Shown: positions 25,939 through 35,623 of the stretch, in pieces | Position numbering within the stretch: the first letter of the stretch is position 1 | How the letters are laid out: every line of letters starts with the position of its first letter | Source of the DNA: Haloarcula pelagica | GTDB taxonomy: Archaea > Halobacteriota > Halobacteria > Halobacteriales > Haloarculaceae | NCBI RefSeq assembly: GCF_030127105.1 | Contig: NZ_CP126161.1 | Span: forward strand, 3,224,001 to 3,288,000 | Reading direction: 5' to 3' | DNA: 64,000 bases | Position numbers and translations under genes: made by a program | Notes under the pieces: model-generated | What the model saw: only the letters and a program-made list of their open reading frames with translations | Told to the model about the DNA's origin: nothing | The model's database searches: none

Positions 25939-28191
25939 ATGGGACTCGACGAGGACGCGCTTGACTACCACAGTCAGGACCCACCAGGGAAGATCGAGAT
26001 CGCGACGACGAAGCCGACCAACACGCAGCGGGACCTCTCGCTCGCGTACTCCCCGGGCGTCGCTGCCCCGTGCGAGGAGATCGCCGCCGATCGGGAGCAG
26101 GCCTACACGTACACGGCCAAGGGGAACCTGGTCGGCGTCGTCTCCAACGGCTCGGCGGTGCTGGGGCTGGGCGACATCGGCCCCGAGGCCTCCAAACCGG
26201 TCATGGAGGGCAAGGGCGTGTTGTTCAAACGGTTCGCCGACATCGACGTGTTCGACATCGAACTCGACACCCACGATGTCGACACGATGGTCCAGACGAT
26301 CAGCACGATGGGGCCGACCTTCGGGGGCATCAACCTCGAAGACATCAAGGCGCCGGAGTGTTTCGAGATCGAGCGCCGACTCCGCGAGCAGATGGACATT
26401 CCGGTGTTCCACGACGACCAGCACGGGACGGCGATCATCTCCGGGGCGGCGCTGTTGAACGCGGCCGACATCGCCGACAAGGACCTCTCGGACCTCGACA
26501 TCGTCTTCTCGGGGGCCGGGGCGTCCGCCATCGCGACCGCCCGGTTCTACGTCTCGCTGGGCGCCGACAAATCGAACATCACCATGTGTGACTCCTCGGG
26601 GATCATCACGACCGATCGGGCCGAGACCGAGGGGCTCAACGAGTTCAAACAGGAGTTCGCCAGCGACGTTTCCGGGGGCGACCTCGCTGACGCGATGGCC
26701 GGCGCGGACGTGTTCGTCGGGCTCTCGGTGGGCGGCATCGTCGACGAGACGATGGTCCAGTCGATGGCGTCGGACCCGATCGTCTTCGCCATGGCCAACC
26801 CCGACCCGGAGATCGACTACGAGACGGCCAAACAGGCCAGAGACGACACGGTCATCATGGCGACGGGGCGCTCTGACTACCCGAACCAGGTCAACAACGT
26901 CCTCGGGTTCCCGTTCATCTTCCGGGGCGCCCTGGACGTTCGGGCGACCGAGATCAACGAAGCGATGAAAGTCGCCGCCGCCGAGGCGCTGGCCGAACTG
27001 GCCCGACAGGACGTGCCCGACGCCGTCGTCAAGGCCTACGGCGACCAGCCGTTGCAGTTCGGCGCCGACTACATCATCCCGAAGCCGCTCGATCCGCGGG
27101 TCCTGTTCGAGGTGACGCCGGCCGTCGCCCGCGCCGCGATGGACAGCGGTGCGGCGCGGAAAGACCTCGATCTGGACGCCTACGTCGAGCGCCTGGAGGC
27201 CCGGCTGGGCAAGTCCAGAGAGATGATGCGGGTGGTCCTCAACAAGGCCAAGAGCGACCCGAAGCGGGTCGTGCTGGCGGAGGGCCACGACGAGAAGATG
27301 ATCCGGGCGGCCTACCAGCTCGTCGACCAGGGGATCGCCGAGCCGATCCTGCTGGGCGACGCCGACGAGATCGAGGCCACCCGCCGACGGTTCGGGCTGG
27401 AGTTCGACCCCGTCGTGGTCGACCCCGAGAGCGCCGATGTCGACGCCTACGCCGACCGGCTCTACGAACTCCGACAGCGCAAGGGGATCACCCGGCGCGA
27501 GGCCGAGGACCTGGTCCGGGACAGCAACTACCTGGGCAGCGTGATGGTCGAGATGGGCGACGCCGACGCGATGCTGACCGGGCTGACCCACCACTACCCG
27601 TCGGCGCTCCGGCCGCCGCTGCAGGTCATCGGCACCGCCGAGGACGCCGACTACGCGGCCGGCGTCTACATGCTGACGTTCAAGAACCGCGTCGTCTTCT
27701 GTGCCGACACCACCGTCAATCAGGACCCCGACGCGGCCGTCCTGGCCGAGGTGACCAAACACACCGCGGATCTGGCCCGGCGGTTCAACGTCGAGCCACG
27801 CGCGGCGATGCTGTCGTACTCGAACTTCGGCAGCGTCGACAATCCGGGGACGCGAAAGCCCCGGAAAGCGGTCGAACGCCTCCAGAGCGACGCGACGGTC
27901 GACTTCCAGGTCGACGGCGAGATGCAGGCCGACACCGCCGTCGTCGAGGACATCCTCGAAGACACCTACGACTTTGCCGACCTCGACGGCCCGGCGAACG
28001 TCCTCGTCTTCCCGAACCTCGAAGCGGGCAACATCGGCTACAAGCTCCTGCAACGGCTGGGTGGCGCGGAAGCCATCGGCCCGATGCTGGTCGGGATGGA
28101 CAAACCCGTCCACGTCCTCCAGCGCGGCGACGAGGTCAAAGACATCGTGAACCTCGCGGGCGTGGCGGTCGTCGACGCGCAACAGGAGTAG
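25939..28191 (+). CDS. maeB: Malic enzyme fused to phosphotransacetylase-like domain
   Basis: NAD(P)-dependent oxidative decarboxylation of malate to pyruvate. The 750-residue product has malic enzyme domains at about 1-430, with [21 protein letters not shown] and the Rossmann motif [11 protein letters not shown] phosphotransacetylase-like domain follows (about 435-750, NPGTRKP and [16 protein letters not shown]). In characterised MaeB enzymes that domain is regulatory, often binding acetyl-CoA, rather than catalytic. ATG 25939. No adjacent operon partner; the 185 bases after it hold no gene. Confidence 0.95.
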   Translation: MGLDEDALDYHSQDPPGKIEIATTKPTNTQRDLSLAYSPGVAAPCEEIAADREQAYTYTAKGNLVGVVSNGSAVLGLGDIGPEASKPVMEGKGVLFKRFADIDVFDIELDTHDVDTMVQTISTMGPTFGGINLEDIKAPECFEIERRLREQMDIPVFHDDQHGTAIISGAALLNAADIADKDLSDLDIVFSGAGASAIATARFYVSLGADKSNITMCDSSGIITTDRAETEGLNEFKQEFASDVSGGDLADAMAGADVFVGLSVGGIVDETMVQSMASDPIVFAMANPDPEIDYETAKQARDDTVIMATGRSDYPNQVNNVLGFPFIFRGALDVRATEINEAMKVAAAEALAELARQDVPDAVVKAYGDQPLQFGADYIIPKPLDPRVLFEVTPAVARAAMDSGAARKDLDLDAYVERLEARLGKSREMMRVVLNKAKSDPKRVVLAEGHDEKMIRAAYQLVDQGIAEPILLGDADEIEATRRRFGLEFDPVVVDPESADVDAYADRLYELRQRKGITRREAEDLVRDSNYLGSVMVEMGDADAMLTGLTHHYPSALRPPLQVIGTAEDADYAAGVYMLTFKNRVVFCADTTVNQDPDAAVLAEVTKHTADLARRFNVEPRAAMLSYSNFGSVDNPGTRKPRKAVERLQSDATVDFQVDGEMQADTAVVEDILEDTYDFADLDGPANVLVFPNLEAGNIGYKLLQRLGGAEAIGPMLVGMDKPVHVLQRGDEVKDIVNLAGVAVVDAQQE

Positions 28192-28376
28192 CGGTTCGGA
28201 GCCAAAGGAGGCACACCGATCCGACCGGTCCCCGCGTGTGGGCGGGTTCAGGAACAGCGCGTCGGGGACGCCGACGGCAGCGAGTCGAGTGAGCCTGTCG
28301 CCCGGAGACAGTCGACAGCGCACGCAGAATGGGGAGGGGGACCCTGTGGGGACGGCGGCCGGCTCCCGAACTGCCC

Positions 28377-29021
28377 TCAGTCCGACGCTTCACCACGTTC
28401 GGACCGGGAAGGCGGTGGGACCCGGTCGTCGGTGGTGGTCGTCCGTGGGAGCACGCAGCGGTCGGGTTCACCGTTGACGTGTGCGTACTGGTCTGGTGCG
28501 TTGGCCAGCGGGTGAGCCGGGTTCCGGTCGCCCGAAATCCGGGCCGCCCTGACCTCCGCGAAGCCGTTCAGCCGAGCCTGGATACCACGCCAGTGCAGCC
28601 CCGTCCGTCGGGGGACGGTGACGGCGTGTGGCGGGTCGTAGACGGAACCGTGTGTCGCGAGCACCTCGGCGTTGACGTTGCCCGCTAGCTGGTCGTGGTC
28701 GATGAGCAACCCGATCCGGGCGTCCCGAGGCGCACGCGCCGCCAGCACGTCGAGTCCGAGGTGGAGTGCGCGATACTCCGCGACGTTGTTGTCCGGGGCC
28801 GTGTCGGGCACCGACAGCCGTGTGACGCGCTCGCCGTCGAAGGTCTCGATGACGACGCCCAGCCCGCCGCCGTACTCCGTCGTCTCGCCGGCGTGAGGTC
28901 TGAAGGAACCGTCTGTGGCGAGGTAGAAGTCCCGATGGTGGCTTCGGGGTGGGTGCGCGATGTGCGGCGTCGGTGATTCATCGAACAGGTCTCGAAGGGT
29001 CGGCCGGCCGTATGCGGCCAT
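28377..29021 (-). CDS. rnhA: Ribonuclease HI
   Basis: Degrades the RNA strand of RNA-DNA hybrids. The 214-residue product carries the type 1 core: Asp37 in ATDGSF, Glu82 in NNVAEYRAL and Asp108 in LIDHDQ. The fourth carboxylate (Asp134 of the E. coli enzyme) is expected in the NPAD motif but appears as His170 in NPAHPLAN. The N-terminal 30 residues and a polar 40-residue C-terminal tail extend beyond the core. Activity is plausible because that position tolerates substitution in the E. coli enzyme, as I recall. Confidence 0.85.
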   Translation of the reverse strand: MAAYGRPTLRDLFDESPTPHIAHPPRSHHRDFYLATDGSFRPHAGETTEYGGGLGVVIETFDGERVTRLSVPDTAPDNNVAEYRALHLGLDVLAARAPRDARIGLLIDHDQLAGNVNAEVLATHGSVYDPPHAVTVPRRTGLHWRGIQARLNGFAEVRAARISGDRNPAHPLANAPDQYAHVNGEPDRCVLPRTTTTDDRVPPPSRSERGEASD

Positions 29022-29040
29022 ACACCCGCTTGACGGTGCT

Positions 29041-29054
29041 TGATATTAAATATG
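29041..29054 (-). promoter_or_regulatory. TATA box of rnhA
   Basis: CATATTTAATATCA on the minus strand, centred about 27 bases before ATG 29021. It is one of the clearest leaderless-type promoters in the window. Confidence 0.65.
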
Positions 29055-29102
29055 CGGCCTGAAACGGGCGGATGCAAGCGGCTGTGCGAATCCGCTCGGC
29101 TT

Positions 29103-29327
29103 CTACTTGTGGGTGAACAACACGACGTTGCCGTCGTGGACGGTCGTACAGAGGTCCATCTCGAAGTCGAGGTTCAGGGACGTGAACTCCTGTTTGCAGA
29201 CGACCATGTCGTCGAAGGGCTGTTCACACGAGGGACAGGCGACGGCAGTCGTGTTCTGGTACGATTTGATCGCCTCGTTGTCCTCACGGGGCGTCAGCGA
29301 CGAGACGAGTTCGTCGAAATCCTCCAT
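29103..29327 (-). CDS. Small zinc-finger-like protein (flagella-cluster/DUF7385-like)
   Basis: 74-residue protein with a CPSC knuckle (31-34), then single cysteines at about 44 and 60. This looks like a partly degenerate zinc ribbon. It ends in VVLFTHK, resembling small haloarchaeal proteins labelled flagella cluster protein or DUF7385. I am not certain of the family, and no archaellum genes are near. Start ATG 29327 sits 24-31 bases after a TATA element. Confidence 0.6.
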   Translation of the reverse strand: MEDFDELVSSLTPREDNEAIKSYQNTTAVACPSCEQPFDDMVVCKQEFTSLNLDFEMDLCTTVHDGNVVLFTHK

Positions 29328-29349
29328 ACACGCGGTGGCGGCTGCTGTG

Positions 29350-29358
29350 GGTATAAAT
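29350..29358. promoter_or_regulatory. Divergent TATA element between the zinc-finger gene and cobT
   Basis: GGTATAAAT (near-palindromic) lies 23-31 bases before the minus-strand ATG 29327. On the plus strand it is about 52 bases before cobT ATG 29410, where a second weak element GGTTAATCA near 29377 may serve instead. Confidence 0.5.
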
Positions 29359-29409
29359 CACACGCCGCGATCCGGTGGGTTAATCACCGCCCGCGAGCGT
29401 GGCCTCTCC

Positions 29410-30408
29410 ATGCACGAGACGCGGTTCGTCCTGGCGGCGGGGACGACGGCGACGGCCGAGCGTGACGGCATCAGCGCCGCGGGGGCCGATCCGGCGATGG
29501 TGGGAACGACGCCGTCGGCCGACGCGGAGCTACTCACGTACGGTCGGCCGGTCAGGACCGAGACGGTCCCTGTCAGTCCCGAGGGCTGTCCCACGCCGGC
29601 GCTGGTCACGCGAGCGGTCCGGGACCGTGTCGGCTTCGACGTGACCGTCGTCGACGCCGGGGTGGCGGAACCGACCGCCGCACCGACGGTGTCGGTCGGG
29701 GCGAAACCCGGCCGCGACATCGCCGAGCAGGACACGGTGCCGACGGCCTACGGCGCCTTCGAGGCGGCCAGACAGTTCGGCCGGGCGCTGCCCAACGCCG
29801 AACTGTGGCTCGCCGAGACGATTCCGGGCGGGACCACGACTGCGCTGGGTGTGTTGCGGGCGCTCGGTGAGGACGTGATGGTCTCCTCCTCGCTGCCGGA
29901 GAACCCGATCGAGCGGAAGCGCGAACTCGTCGCGGAGGGGTTGGCCGCCAGTTCGCTCGACGCCGGCGACGCTGCCGGACAGCCAAAGCGGGCGCTCCGG
30001 CGGATGGGCGACCCGGTGCTCGCGACGCTGTCGGGCCTGACCGCCGGGGCCGTCGAGACGGACACTGCGGTGACACTCGCCGGCGGGAGCCAGCAACTCG
30101 CCGTCGCCGCGCTGGTCCGCCACGGCGGCTACGAGGGACCGCTGTCGCTGGCGACGACCAGCTACGTGGCCGAGGACCCGACGGCGGACCTCCGGGCCGG
30201 CGCCGACGCGTTCGACCTCGATCTGACGGTCACCGATCCCGGTTTCGACCGCGAAGACCACGTCGGCATGACCCGGTTCGTCGCCGGCGAAGCGAAGGAG
30301 GGCGTCGGGATGGGCGGCGCGCTCGCGCTTGCCGAGCGGGCCGGCGTCCCGATGGCCGCGGTCCGCGAGTCGTTCGCCGACAGCTACGCGCAACTGCTCG
30401 ACGGATGA
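29410..30408 (+). CDS. cobT: Archaeal CobT-like nicotinate-nucleotide phosphoribosyltransferase
   Basis: Activates the lower-ligand base for cobalamin nucleotide-loop assembly. The 332-residue product, start MHETRFVLAAG, matches the UPF0284/CobT archaeal family, with ETIPGGTTTALGVL (about 138-151), AGGSQQLAV (about 225-233) and GEAKEGVGMGGALALA (about 295-310). Its stop overlaps the ATG of cbiA by 4 bases (ATGA), so the two cobamide genes are coupled. Confidence 0.9.
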   Translation: MHETRFVLAAGTTATAERDGISAAGADPAMVGTTPSADAELLTYGRPVRTETVPVSPEGCPTPALVTRAVRDRVGFDVTVVDAGVAEPTAAPTVSVGAKPGRDIAEQDTVPTAYGAFEAARQFGRALPNAELWLAETIPGGTTTALGVLRALGEDVMVSSSLPENPIERKRELVAEGLAASSLDAGDAAGQPKRALRRMGDPVLATLSGLTAGAVETDTAVTLAGGSQQLAVAALVRHGGYEGPLSLATTSYVAEDPTADLRAGADAFDLDLTVTDPGFDREDHVGMTRFVAGEAKEGVGMGGALALAERAGVPMAAVRESFADSYAQLLDG

Positions 30409-31741
30409 AGGGAGTCGTCCTCGCGGGCACCCAGTCGGGCGTCGGCAAGACCGTCGCGACGCTGGCGACGCTGGTCGCCCTCGAATCGGCGGGTCGGGAC
30501 GTGCAACCGGCCAAGGCCGGCCCGGACTTCATCGACCCGAGTCACCACCGCACGGTGACCGACACGCCCTCCCGCAGTCTGGACCCGTGGCTGTCCGGGT
30601 CGGAGGGTACCCGCCGGACCTACTGGCGCGGCGACGGCGATGTCTGTGTCGTCGAGGGAATGATGGGGCTGTACGACGGGAGCGTCTGCTCGACGGCCCG
30701 GGTCGCGGCCTGTCTCGACCTCCCGGTAGTCCTCGTGGTCGACGCCAGCGCGGGGATGGAGAGCGTCGCCGCGACGGCGCTTGGGTTCCGGGCGTACGCC
30801 GACCGCGTCGACGCCGACGTCGATGTCGTCGGCGTCCTCGCCCAGCAGGCCCACGGCGGCCGCCACGCCGAGGGGATCCGCGAGGCGCTTCCCGAGGAGT
30901 TGACCTACTTCGGCCGGATTCCTCCGCGTTCGGACCTGGAGATACCCGACCGCCACCTGGGGCTCGTGCTGGGCGAGGAGTCCCCGGTCGACCGCGAGGC
31001 GCTGGCGGCCGCTGCCGAGGGCGTCCGGACGGATCGACTGCTGGCGGCGATGGAACCGGCACGGCGACCAGCCGGCTCGGGACAGACGACCCGCCGACGG
31101 CCGACGCCCCGGCGACGCCGACCGTCGCCGTCGCCCGGGACGAGGCGTTCTGTTTCGTCTACCCCTCGACGGTCGAACGGCTCCGACAGGGCGCGACCGT
31201 CGAACAGTTCTCGCCGGTCGCCGGGGACCCGCTGCCCGACGCCGACGCCGTCTACCTCCCGGGTGGCTACCCCGAGCGGTTCGGCCCCGAACTGGCCGAC
31301 TCAGTGACGCTCGACGACCTGGCCGACCGAGCGGCCGACGGCGTCCCGATCTACGGGGAGTGTGGCGGCCTGATGGCGCTGTCGGAGTCGCTGACGACGA
31401 CCGAGGGCGACAGCTACGGGATGGCGGGTGTCCTCCCGGCACAGGTCCGAATGCGAGACCGGTACCAGGCACTCGATCACGTGGAACTCCGCGCTCGGCG
31501 GGCGACGGTGACCGCCGGCGCGGGCGACCGGCGCCGCGGCCACGAGTTCCACTACTCCGAGGCGTCGGTCGCCGACGACGCGACGCTCGTGTTCGACGTG
31601 ATCCGGGGCGAGGGAATCGACGGCGAGCGGGACGGACTGACCGAGTACCGGACGCTGGGGACGTACGCGCACTGCCACGCCGAGAGCGGTGCGTTCGATA
31701 CACTCCTCTCTGCGAGCGTCGAGCCAGGGCCTCGACGCTGA
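30405..31741 (+). pseudogene. cbiA: Cobyrinate a,c-diamide synthase with a frameshift
   Basis: CbiA amidates side chains a and c of cobyrinate with ATP and glutamine. The N-terminal ATPase half reads in the frame of ATG 30405, with P-loop GTQSGVGKT at residues 8-16 and VVEGMMGLYDG. Family similarity stops near LLAAMEP (about 31053). The glutaminase half continues in the -1 frame from about 31065 to TGA 31741: VARDEAFCF, YLPGGYPERFG, the nucleophile in YGECGGLMAL and the catalytic His in YAHCHA. Adding one base would give about 445 residues, the normal length. It may be a true pseudogene, an assembly error or a recoded gene. Both halves look otherwise intact. Confidence 0.85.
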
Positions 31742-31804
31742 CCGCCGATCAGGGCCGTCAGCCGCCCGCAACCTTTTTTCCGATATGGATGCGTGGTAGG
31801 GACA

Positions 31805-32617
31805 ATGACCGAGTTGCAGGAGTTGTTAGACGATGTCGTCGCCGGTGTCGACGCGGTGTTCCTCTTCTCGCCGACGGCCGCGTTCTTCGAGCGGTTCCAG
31901 GACGGCACCGACCTCCCGCTCGTGGTCGTCGCCGACGAGAACGCCGTCGGGGCCGAAGAGTTCGTCGAACTCCCGATCGAGTTTACCGACCTCGAAGGCC
32001 GGGTCCGTTTCGGGATCGAAGGGGCCCTAGAACGGGAGGTCGTCGAAGAGGGCGACGAGATCGTCTGCGTCGCGGACCTCTTCGGTGGGACCGAGAACTC
32101 GATCGTCCGGATCCAGACGGACACGTTCTCGCCGTCGGGTGTCTACGATCTGTTCACCAACTCCCGGGCCGAACCCGCCGTCGTCCGTGACGTACTGGAG
32201 GTGGCCATCGAACTCGGGAAGAAAGGCCAGAAGGGGAAACCGGTCGGCGCCCTGTTCGTCGTCGGCGACGCCGGGAAGGTGATGAACAAGTCCCGCCCGC
32301 TGTCGTACAACCCCTTCGAGAAGTCCCACGTCCACGTCGGCGACCCGATCGTCAACGTGATGCTCAAGGAGTTCTCGCGGCTCGACGGTGCCTTCATCAT
32401 CTCTGACTCGGGGAAGATCGTCTCGGCGTACCGGTACCTCGAACCCTCGGCCGAGGGCGTCGACATCCCGAAGGGCCTCGGTGCCCGGCACATGGCCGGC
32501 GGTGCGATCACGCGGGACACGAACGCGACTGCCATCGTCCTCTCGGAGAGCGACGGGATGGTCCGGGCGTTCAAAGGCGGTGAACTCGTCCTGGAGATCG
32601 ATCCAGAGGAGTACTGA
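31805..32617 (+). CDS. dacZ: Diadenylate cyclase (c-di-AMP synthase, DacZ type)
   Basis: Makes the second messenger c-di-AMP from two ATP. The 270-residue product has an N-terminal alpha/beta domain (about 1-120) and a DAC domain (about 125-265) with the catalytic DGA at 194-196. The ATP-binding RHR-type motif appears as GARHM (RHM at 228-230), as I recall from other haloarchaeal DacZ proteins. ATG 31805 is favoured over GTG 31793. An MscS-type channel gene follows after 2 bases, suggesting coupling of c-di-AMP signalling and osmotic response. Confidence 0.92.
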   Translation: MTELQELLDDVVAGVDAVFLFSPTAAFFERFQDGTDLPLVVVADENAVGAEEFVELPIEFTDLEGRVRFGIEGALEREVVEEGDEIVCVADLFGGTENSIVRIQTDTFSPSGVYDLFTNSRAEPAVVRDVLEVAIELGKKGQKGKPVGALFVVGDAGKVMNKSRPLSYNPFEKSHVHVGDPIVNVMLKEFSRLDGAFIISDSGKIVSAYRYLEPSAEGVDIPKGLGARHMAGGAITRDTNATAIVLSESDGMVRAFKGGELVLEIDPEEY

Positions 32618-32619
32618 CG

Positions 32620-33414
32620 ATGCAGTCTGGATTCAACTGGCCCGACGCCATCCGGACGATATTCTCGCCGAAAGGGACGTTCATCATCTCCGTCGCCGTC
32701 CTCTTTCTGGGGATCGTCGTCGGCTATCTCGTCTGGCGCGCCTCGCGGCGGTTCATGGCCGAACTCGGCGTCACCGAGGCCGTCGAGGGGACTCCCTTCG
32801 AGCGAACCGCCCGGAGCCTGGGGACCTCGACGGTCGGGATCATCTCGAACCTCGCGGCGCTTTTCATCTACGTCATCGCGATCACGATCGCGCTCAACAT
32901 CGCGCAGTTGGTCAGTCCCGCGGCCTACTGGGCACGCCTGACCGAGTTCCTGCCGGATCTGTTCATCGCCGCCTTCGCCATCATCGTCGGCCTGATCGCC
33001 GCCGACAAGGCGAAACTCGTCGTCTCCGAACGCCTCCGGAGTGTCAAGATGCCGGAGGCGACCGTGCTCCCGGAACTCGTCAAGTACAGCATCTTCTATC
33101 TCGCGCTGTTGATCGCGCTGGGGCAACTCGGCGTCGACACGCTGGCCCTGCTGATCCTGCTGGCCGCCTACGCCTTCGGCCTCGTGTTCCTCTGTGGGCT
33201 GGCGTTCCGCGATCTGCTGTCCGCGGGGGCAGCCGGTATCTACCTCCTGTTGACCGAACCGTACAGTATCGGCGACGAGGTCATCATCGACGACCACGAG
33301 GGGATCGTCCAGGAAGTCGACATGTTCGTCACCCACGTCGAGAGCGACGGCCGGGAGTACATCATCCCGAACCAACAGGTCCTCCAGTCGGGGATCGTCC
33401 GGGTTCGGAACTAG
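32620..33414 (+). CDS. MscS-family mechanosensitive channel
   Basis: 264 residues with five membrane segments (about 21-41, 75-97, 108-128, 152-170 and 175-200). A TM3-like helix rich in Ala and Gly (FRDLLSAGAAGIYLL) precedes the beta domain with EPYSIGDEVIIDD and the signature YIIPNQQV. It is shorter than E. coli MscS at the C-terminus: the vestibule is cut after the beta domain. Location directly behind dacZ implies osmotic release linked to c-di-AMP. The stop shares the palindrome CTAG with the convergent acyltransferase stop. Confidence 0.9.
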   Translation: MQSGFNWPDAIRTIFSPKGTFIISVAVLFLGIVVGYLVWRASRRFMAELGVTEAVEGTPFERTARSLGTSTVGIISNLAALFIYVIAITIALNIAQLVSPAAYWARLTEFLPDLFIAAFAIIVGLIAADKAKLVVSERLRSVKMPEATVLPELVKYSIFYLALLIALGQLGVDTLALLILLAAYAFGLVFLCGLAFRDLLSAGAAGIYLLLTEPYSIGDEVIIDDHEGIVQEVDMFVTHVESDGREYIIPNQQVLQSGIVRVRN

Positions 33415-33977
33415 TCGGGGGAGTGCTCACCGCCGACGGGCGTCGCCGGCACCCCCGCGACGGTCGTTTCCGGCGGCACGTCTTCGGCGACCAGGGAGTT
33501 CGCCGCGACCTGTGCGTCGGCGCCGATCTCGACGCCCGGGAGGACGACCGCGCCGGCACCGATCATCGCCCGCTCGCCGACGACGACCTCGCCGGTCCGG
33601 TACTCGTCCTGGAGGAACTCGTGACAGAGGATCGTCGCGTCGTAGCCGACGATAGCGTCGGCTTCAAGCGTGATGAGCTCCGGGAAGAACACGTCCGGCG
33701 TCGCCGTCAGGCCCAGCGCGACGCCCTCGCCGACGGTCGCACCCAGCCGTCGGAGCAGCCAGTTCTTGAACTGCAGGCTCGGCGAGTACCGGACGGTCCA
33801 GATCAGGACCGCGTTGAGCATGAGGCCGAGCGGAGACTTCGCCTCCGGCCAGTGCAGCAGGGAGTTTCGCGGCCCCGGCGTCGGCGTCCGAGTCAGGCGG
33901 TCGTGGCGGCTCTCACTGCTCCGAGGCTCCGCCTCGCCGTCGTCACCGTCCGGCCCGGACGCCTGCGTATCGCTCAC
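33411..33977 (-). CDS. Hexapeptide-repeat acyltransferase
   Basis: 188 residues. A polar N-terminus (about 1-50) and a short hydrophobic stretch (LMLNAVLIWTV) lead into a left-handed beta-helix of hexapeptide repeats (about 80-175). These repeats include VGEGVAL, IGAGAVVLPGVEIGADA and DVPPETTVAGVPATPV, the typical LbH acetyltransferase end. It probably acetylates a sugar or a lipid-linked glycan; the substrate is unknown. Confidence 0.85.
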   Translation of the reverse strand: MSDTQASGPDGDDGEAEPRSSESRHDRLTRTPTPGPRNSLLHWPEAKSPLGLMLNAVLIWTVRYSPSLQFKNWLLRRLGATVGEGVALGLTATPDVFFPELITLEADAIVGYDATILCHEFLQDEYRTGEVVVGERAMIGAGAVVLPGVEIGADAQVAANSLVAEDVPPETTVAGVPATPVGGEHSPD

Positions 33978-34014
33978 GTCGACCCGTAGGACGGCCGCTC
34001 CCTTGAACGCCTCG

Positions 34015-35511
34015 CTACCGTCGCCAGAACGTCGGCGTCAGCAACACCAACACCGGGACGATCTCGATGCGCCCGACCCACATCAGCAGGAACATGACGA
34101 CCTTGCTCGACCAGGCAAAGCCCGCGTAGGTCCCGTACGGCCCCGCCTGTCCGAACGCCGGCCCGATGTTGAAAAACATCGAGGCGGCCGCCGACAGTGC
34201 TTCGAACTCCGTCAGCGGGACGTTCGCCCGTTCGCCGTCCGCGACGAGGATCACGGTCCCCACCAGAAAAAACACCAGCGCCACGAGCGTGTAGGCGTAC
34301 ACGTCCCGGACCGTCGACTCGTCGACGACCTCCTCGCCGAGTCGCACCGGCACGATGCTCCGCGGGTGGGCGGCGACGTTGAGGTCACGCCAGAACGACT
34401 TCGAGACGATCAGCCACCGCAGCGCCTTCAGCGAGCAGGTCGTGCTGCCGGCCATCCCGCCGATGAACATACAGCTAAACAGGATGTGTTTGGCCGCGGC
34501 GGACCAGGTGTTGAAGTCGGTCGAGGCGTAGCCGGTCGTCGTCACGATCGAGGCCGTCTGGAAGACCGCGTGACGGACGGTCGGTTCGATCCCGCCCGGG
34601 ATCGTCCGGTTGGCGAACAACAACCCTGTCAGGAGGACGCTGACGGTGAGCAAGACGCCGACGTAGAACCGGAACTCGGGGCTCTCCCGGAGCCGACCGA
34701 CATTGCCACGGAGGACCGCGTAGATGAGGACGAAGTTCGTCGCGCCGACGACCATGAACAGGACTGTCGCCCACTGGACGGCCGGCGAGAACGCGCCGAG
34801 GCTCTCGGCCCGCGGCGAGAACCCGGCGGTGGCGATCGAGGTCAGGGCGTGGGCGACGGCGTCGTAGACGGTCATGTTCGGCGCCACCCCCACCGCACCG
34901 AGCGCGAGCAGTACCAGGGTCGCGCCGACGGTGAGCCCGAGATAGAGGCGCCCGAGGATCTTCGCCGTGTCCTCGATCCCCGGCGTGAGTTTCGTCACGT
35001 CCTCCGTGCGGGATTCGGTCTCCATCAACTGCGCGCCGGCGACCGAGAGCCGGGACAGCACGGCGGTCGCGAGCAGCAAGACGCCCAGTCCGCCGAGCCA
35101 CTGGAGGACCTGCCGCCACAGCAGCAACGCCCGCGAGTGGGCATCGAAATCCCGGATGACCGTCGCGCCGGTCGTCGTGATCCCGCTCATGCCCTCGAAG
35201 GCGGCGTTTATCGGGCTCGAAAAGACGCCGGTCCCCTCGATCACCATCGGAATCGCGCCGACGACGGCGATCGACAGCCAGGCCAGCGACACGGTCAGGA
35301 ACGCCTCGCGGTCGTCGATCCGTCGTCGGGGAAACTGCGCGAGGGTCGTCCCGACACCGACCGAGACCGCGATGGTGGCGAGATACGGCATCGGCGACTC
35401 GCCGTAGGCGAGAGCGGCGATCAGGGGGACGAGAAGGGGGACCGCGAGGTACTGCAGGATCGATCCGAGGACGTTCAGCGACGACCGTACGTCGACCGTC
35501 GTCAGCGACAC
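34015..35511 (-). CDS. trkH: TrkH-family potassium transporter
   Basis: 498-residue polytopic membrane protein. All four pore loops with their selectivity segments are visible: SGITTTGATV, TSIATAGFSP, SIVTTTGYAS and FFNIGPAFG. Each is flanked by the helix pairs of the TrkH/KtrB fold. It imports K+, which halophiles accumulate to molar levels. It needs a TrkA-type regulator, and none is encoded beside it. The nearby dacZ-mscS pair is functionally related, because c-di-AMP regulates K+ transporters in bacteria; extension to this gene is inference. Confidence 0.93.
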   Translation of the reverse strand: MSLTTVDVRSSLNVLGSILQYLAVPLLVPLIAALAYGESPMPYLATIAVSVGVGTTLAQFPRRRIDDREAFLTVSLAWLSIAVVGAIPMVIEGTGVFSSPINAAFEGMSGITTTGATVIRDFDAHSRALLLWRQVLQWLGGLGVLLLATAVLSRLSVAGAQLMETESRTEDVTKLTPGIEDTAKILGRLYLGLTVGATLVLLALGAVGVAPNMTVYDAVAHALTSIATAGFSPRAESLGAFSPAVQWATVLFMVVGATNFVLIYAVLRGNVGRLRESPEFRFYVGVLLTVSVLLTGLLFANRTIPGGIEPTVRHAVFQTASIVTTTGYASTDFNTWSAAAKHILFSCMFIGGMAGSTTCSLKALRWLIVSKSFWRDLNVAAHPRSIVPVRLGEEVVDESTVRDVYAYTLVALVFFLVGTVILVADGERANVPLTEFEALSAAASMFFNIGPAFGQAGPYGTYAGFAWSSKVVMFLLMWVGRIEIVPVLVLLTPTFWRR

Positions 35512-35623
35512 GGGCAGTCACCCCTCGGACTGCCTTCCCGCTCCCCGTCACCGACACCGATGTCTCCGAACACGACGGGGGATACACGGACCGGACTCTT
35601 GAAACCACCTCGCGTGCTGCGGG

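Noticed and set aside
25471-28323. Minus-strand open frame of about 950 codons
   Set aside because: Shadow of the transducer and malic enzyme genes; no recognisable protein features and it crosses two real genes.
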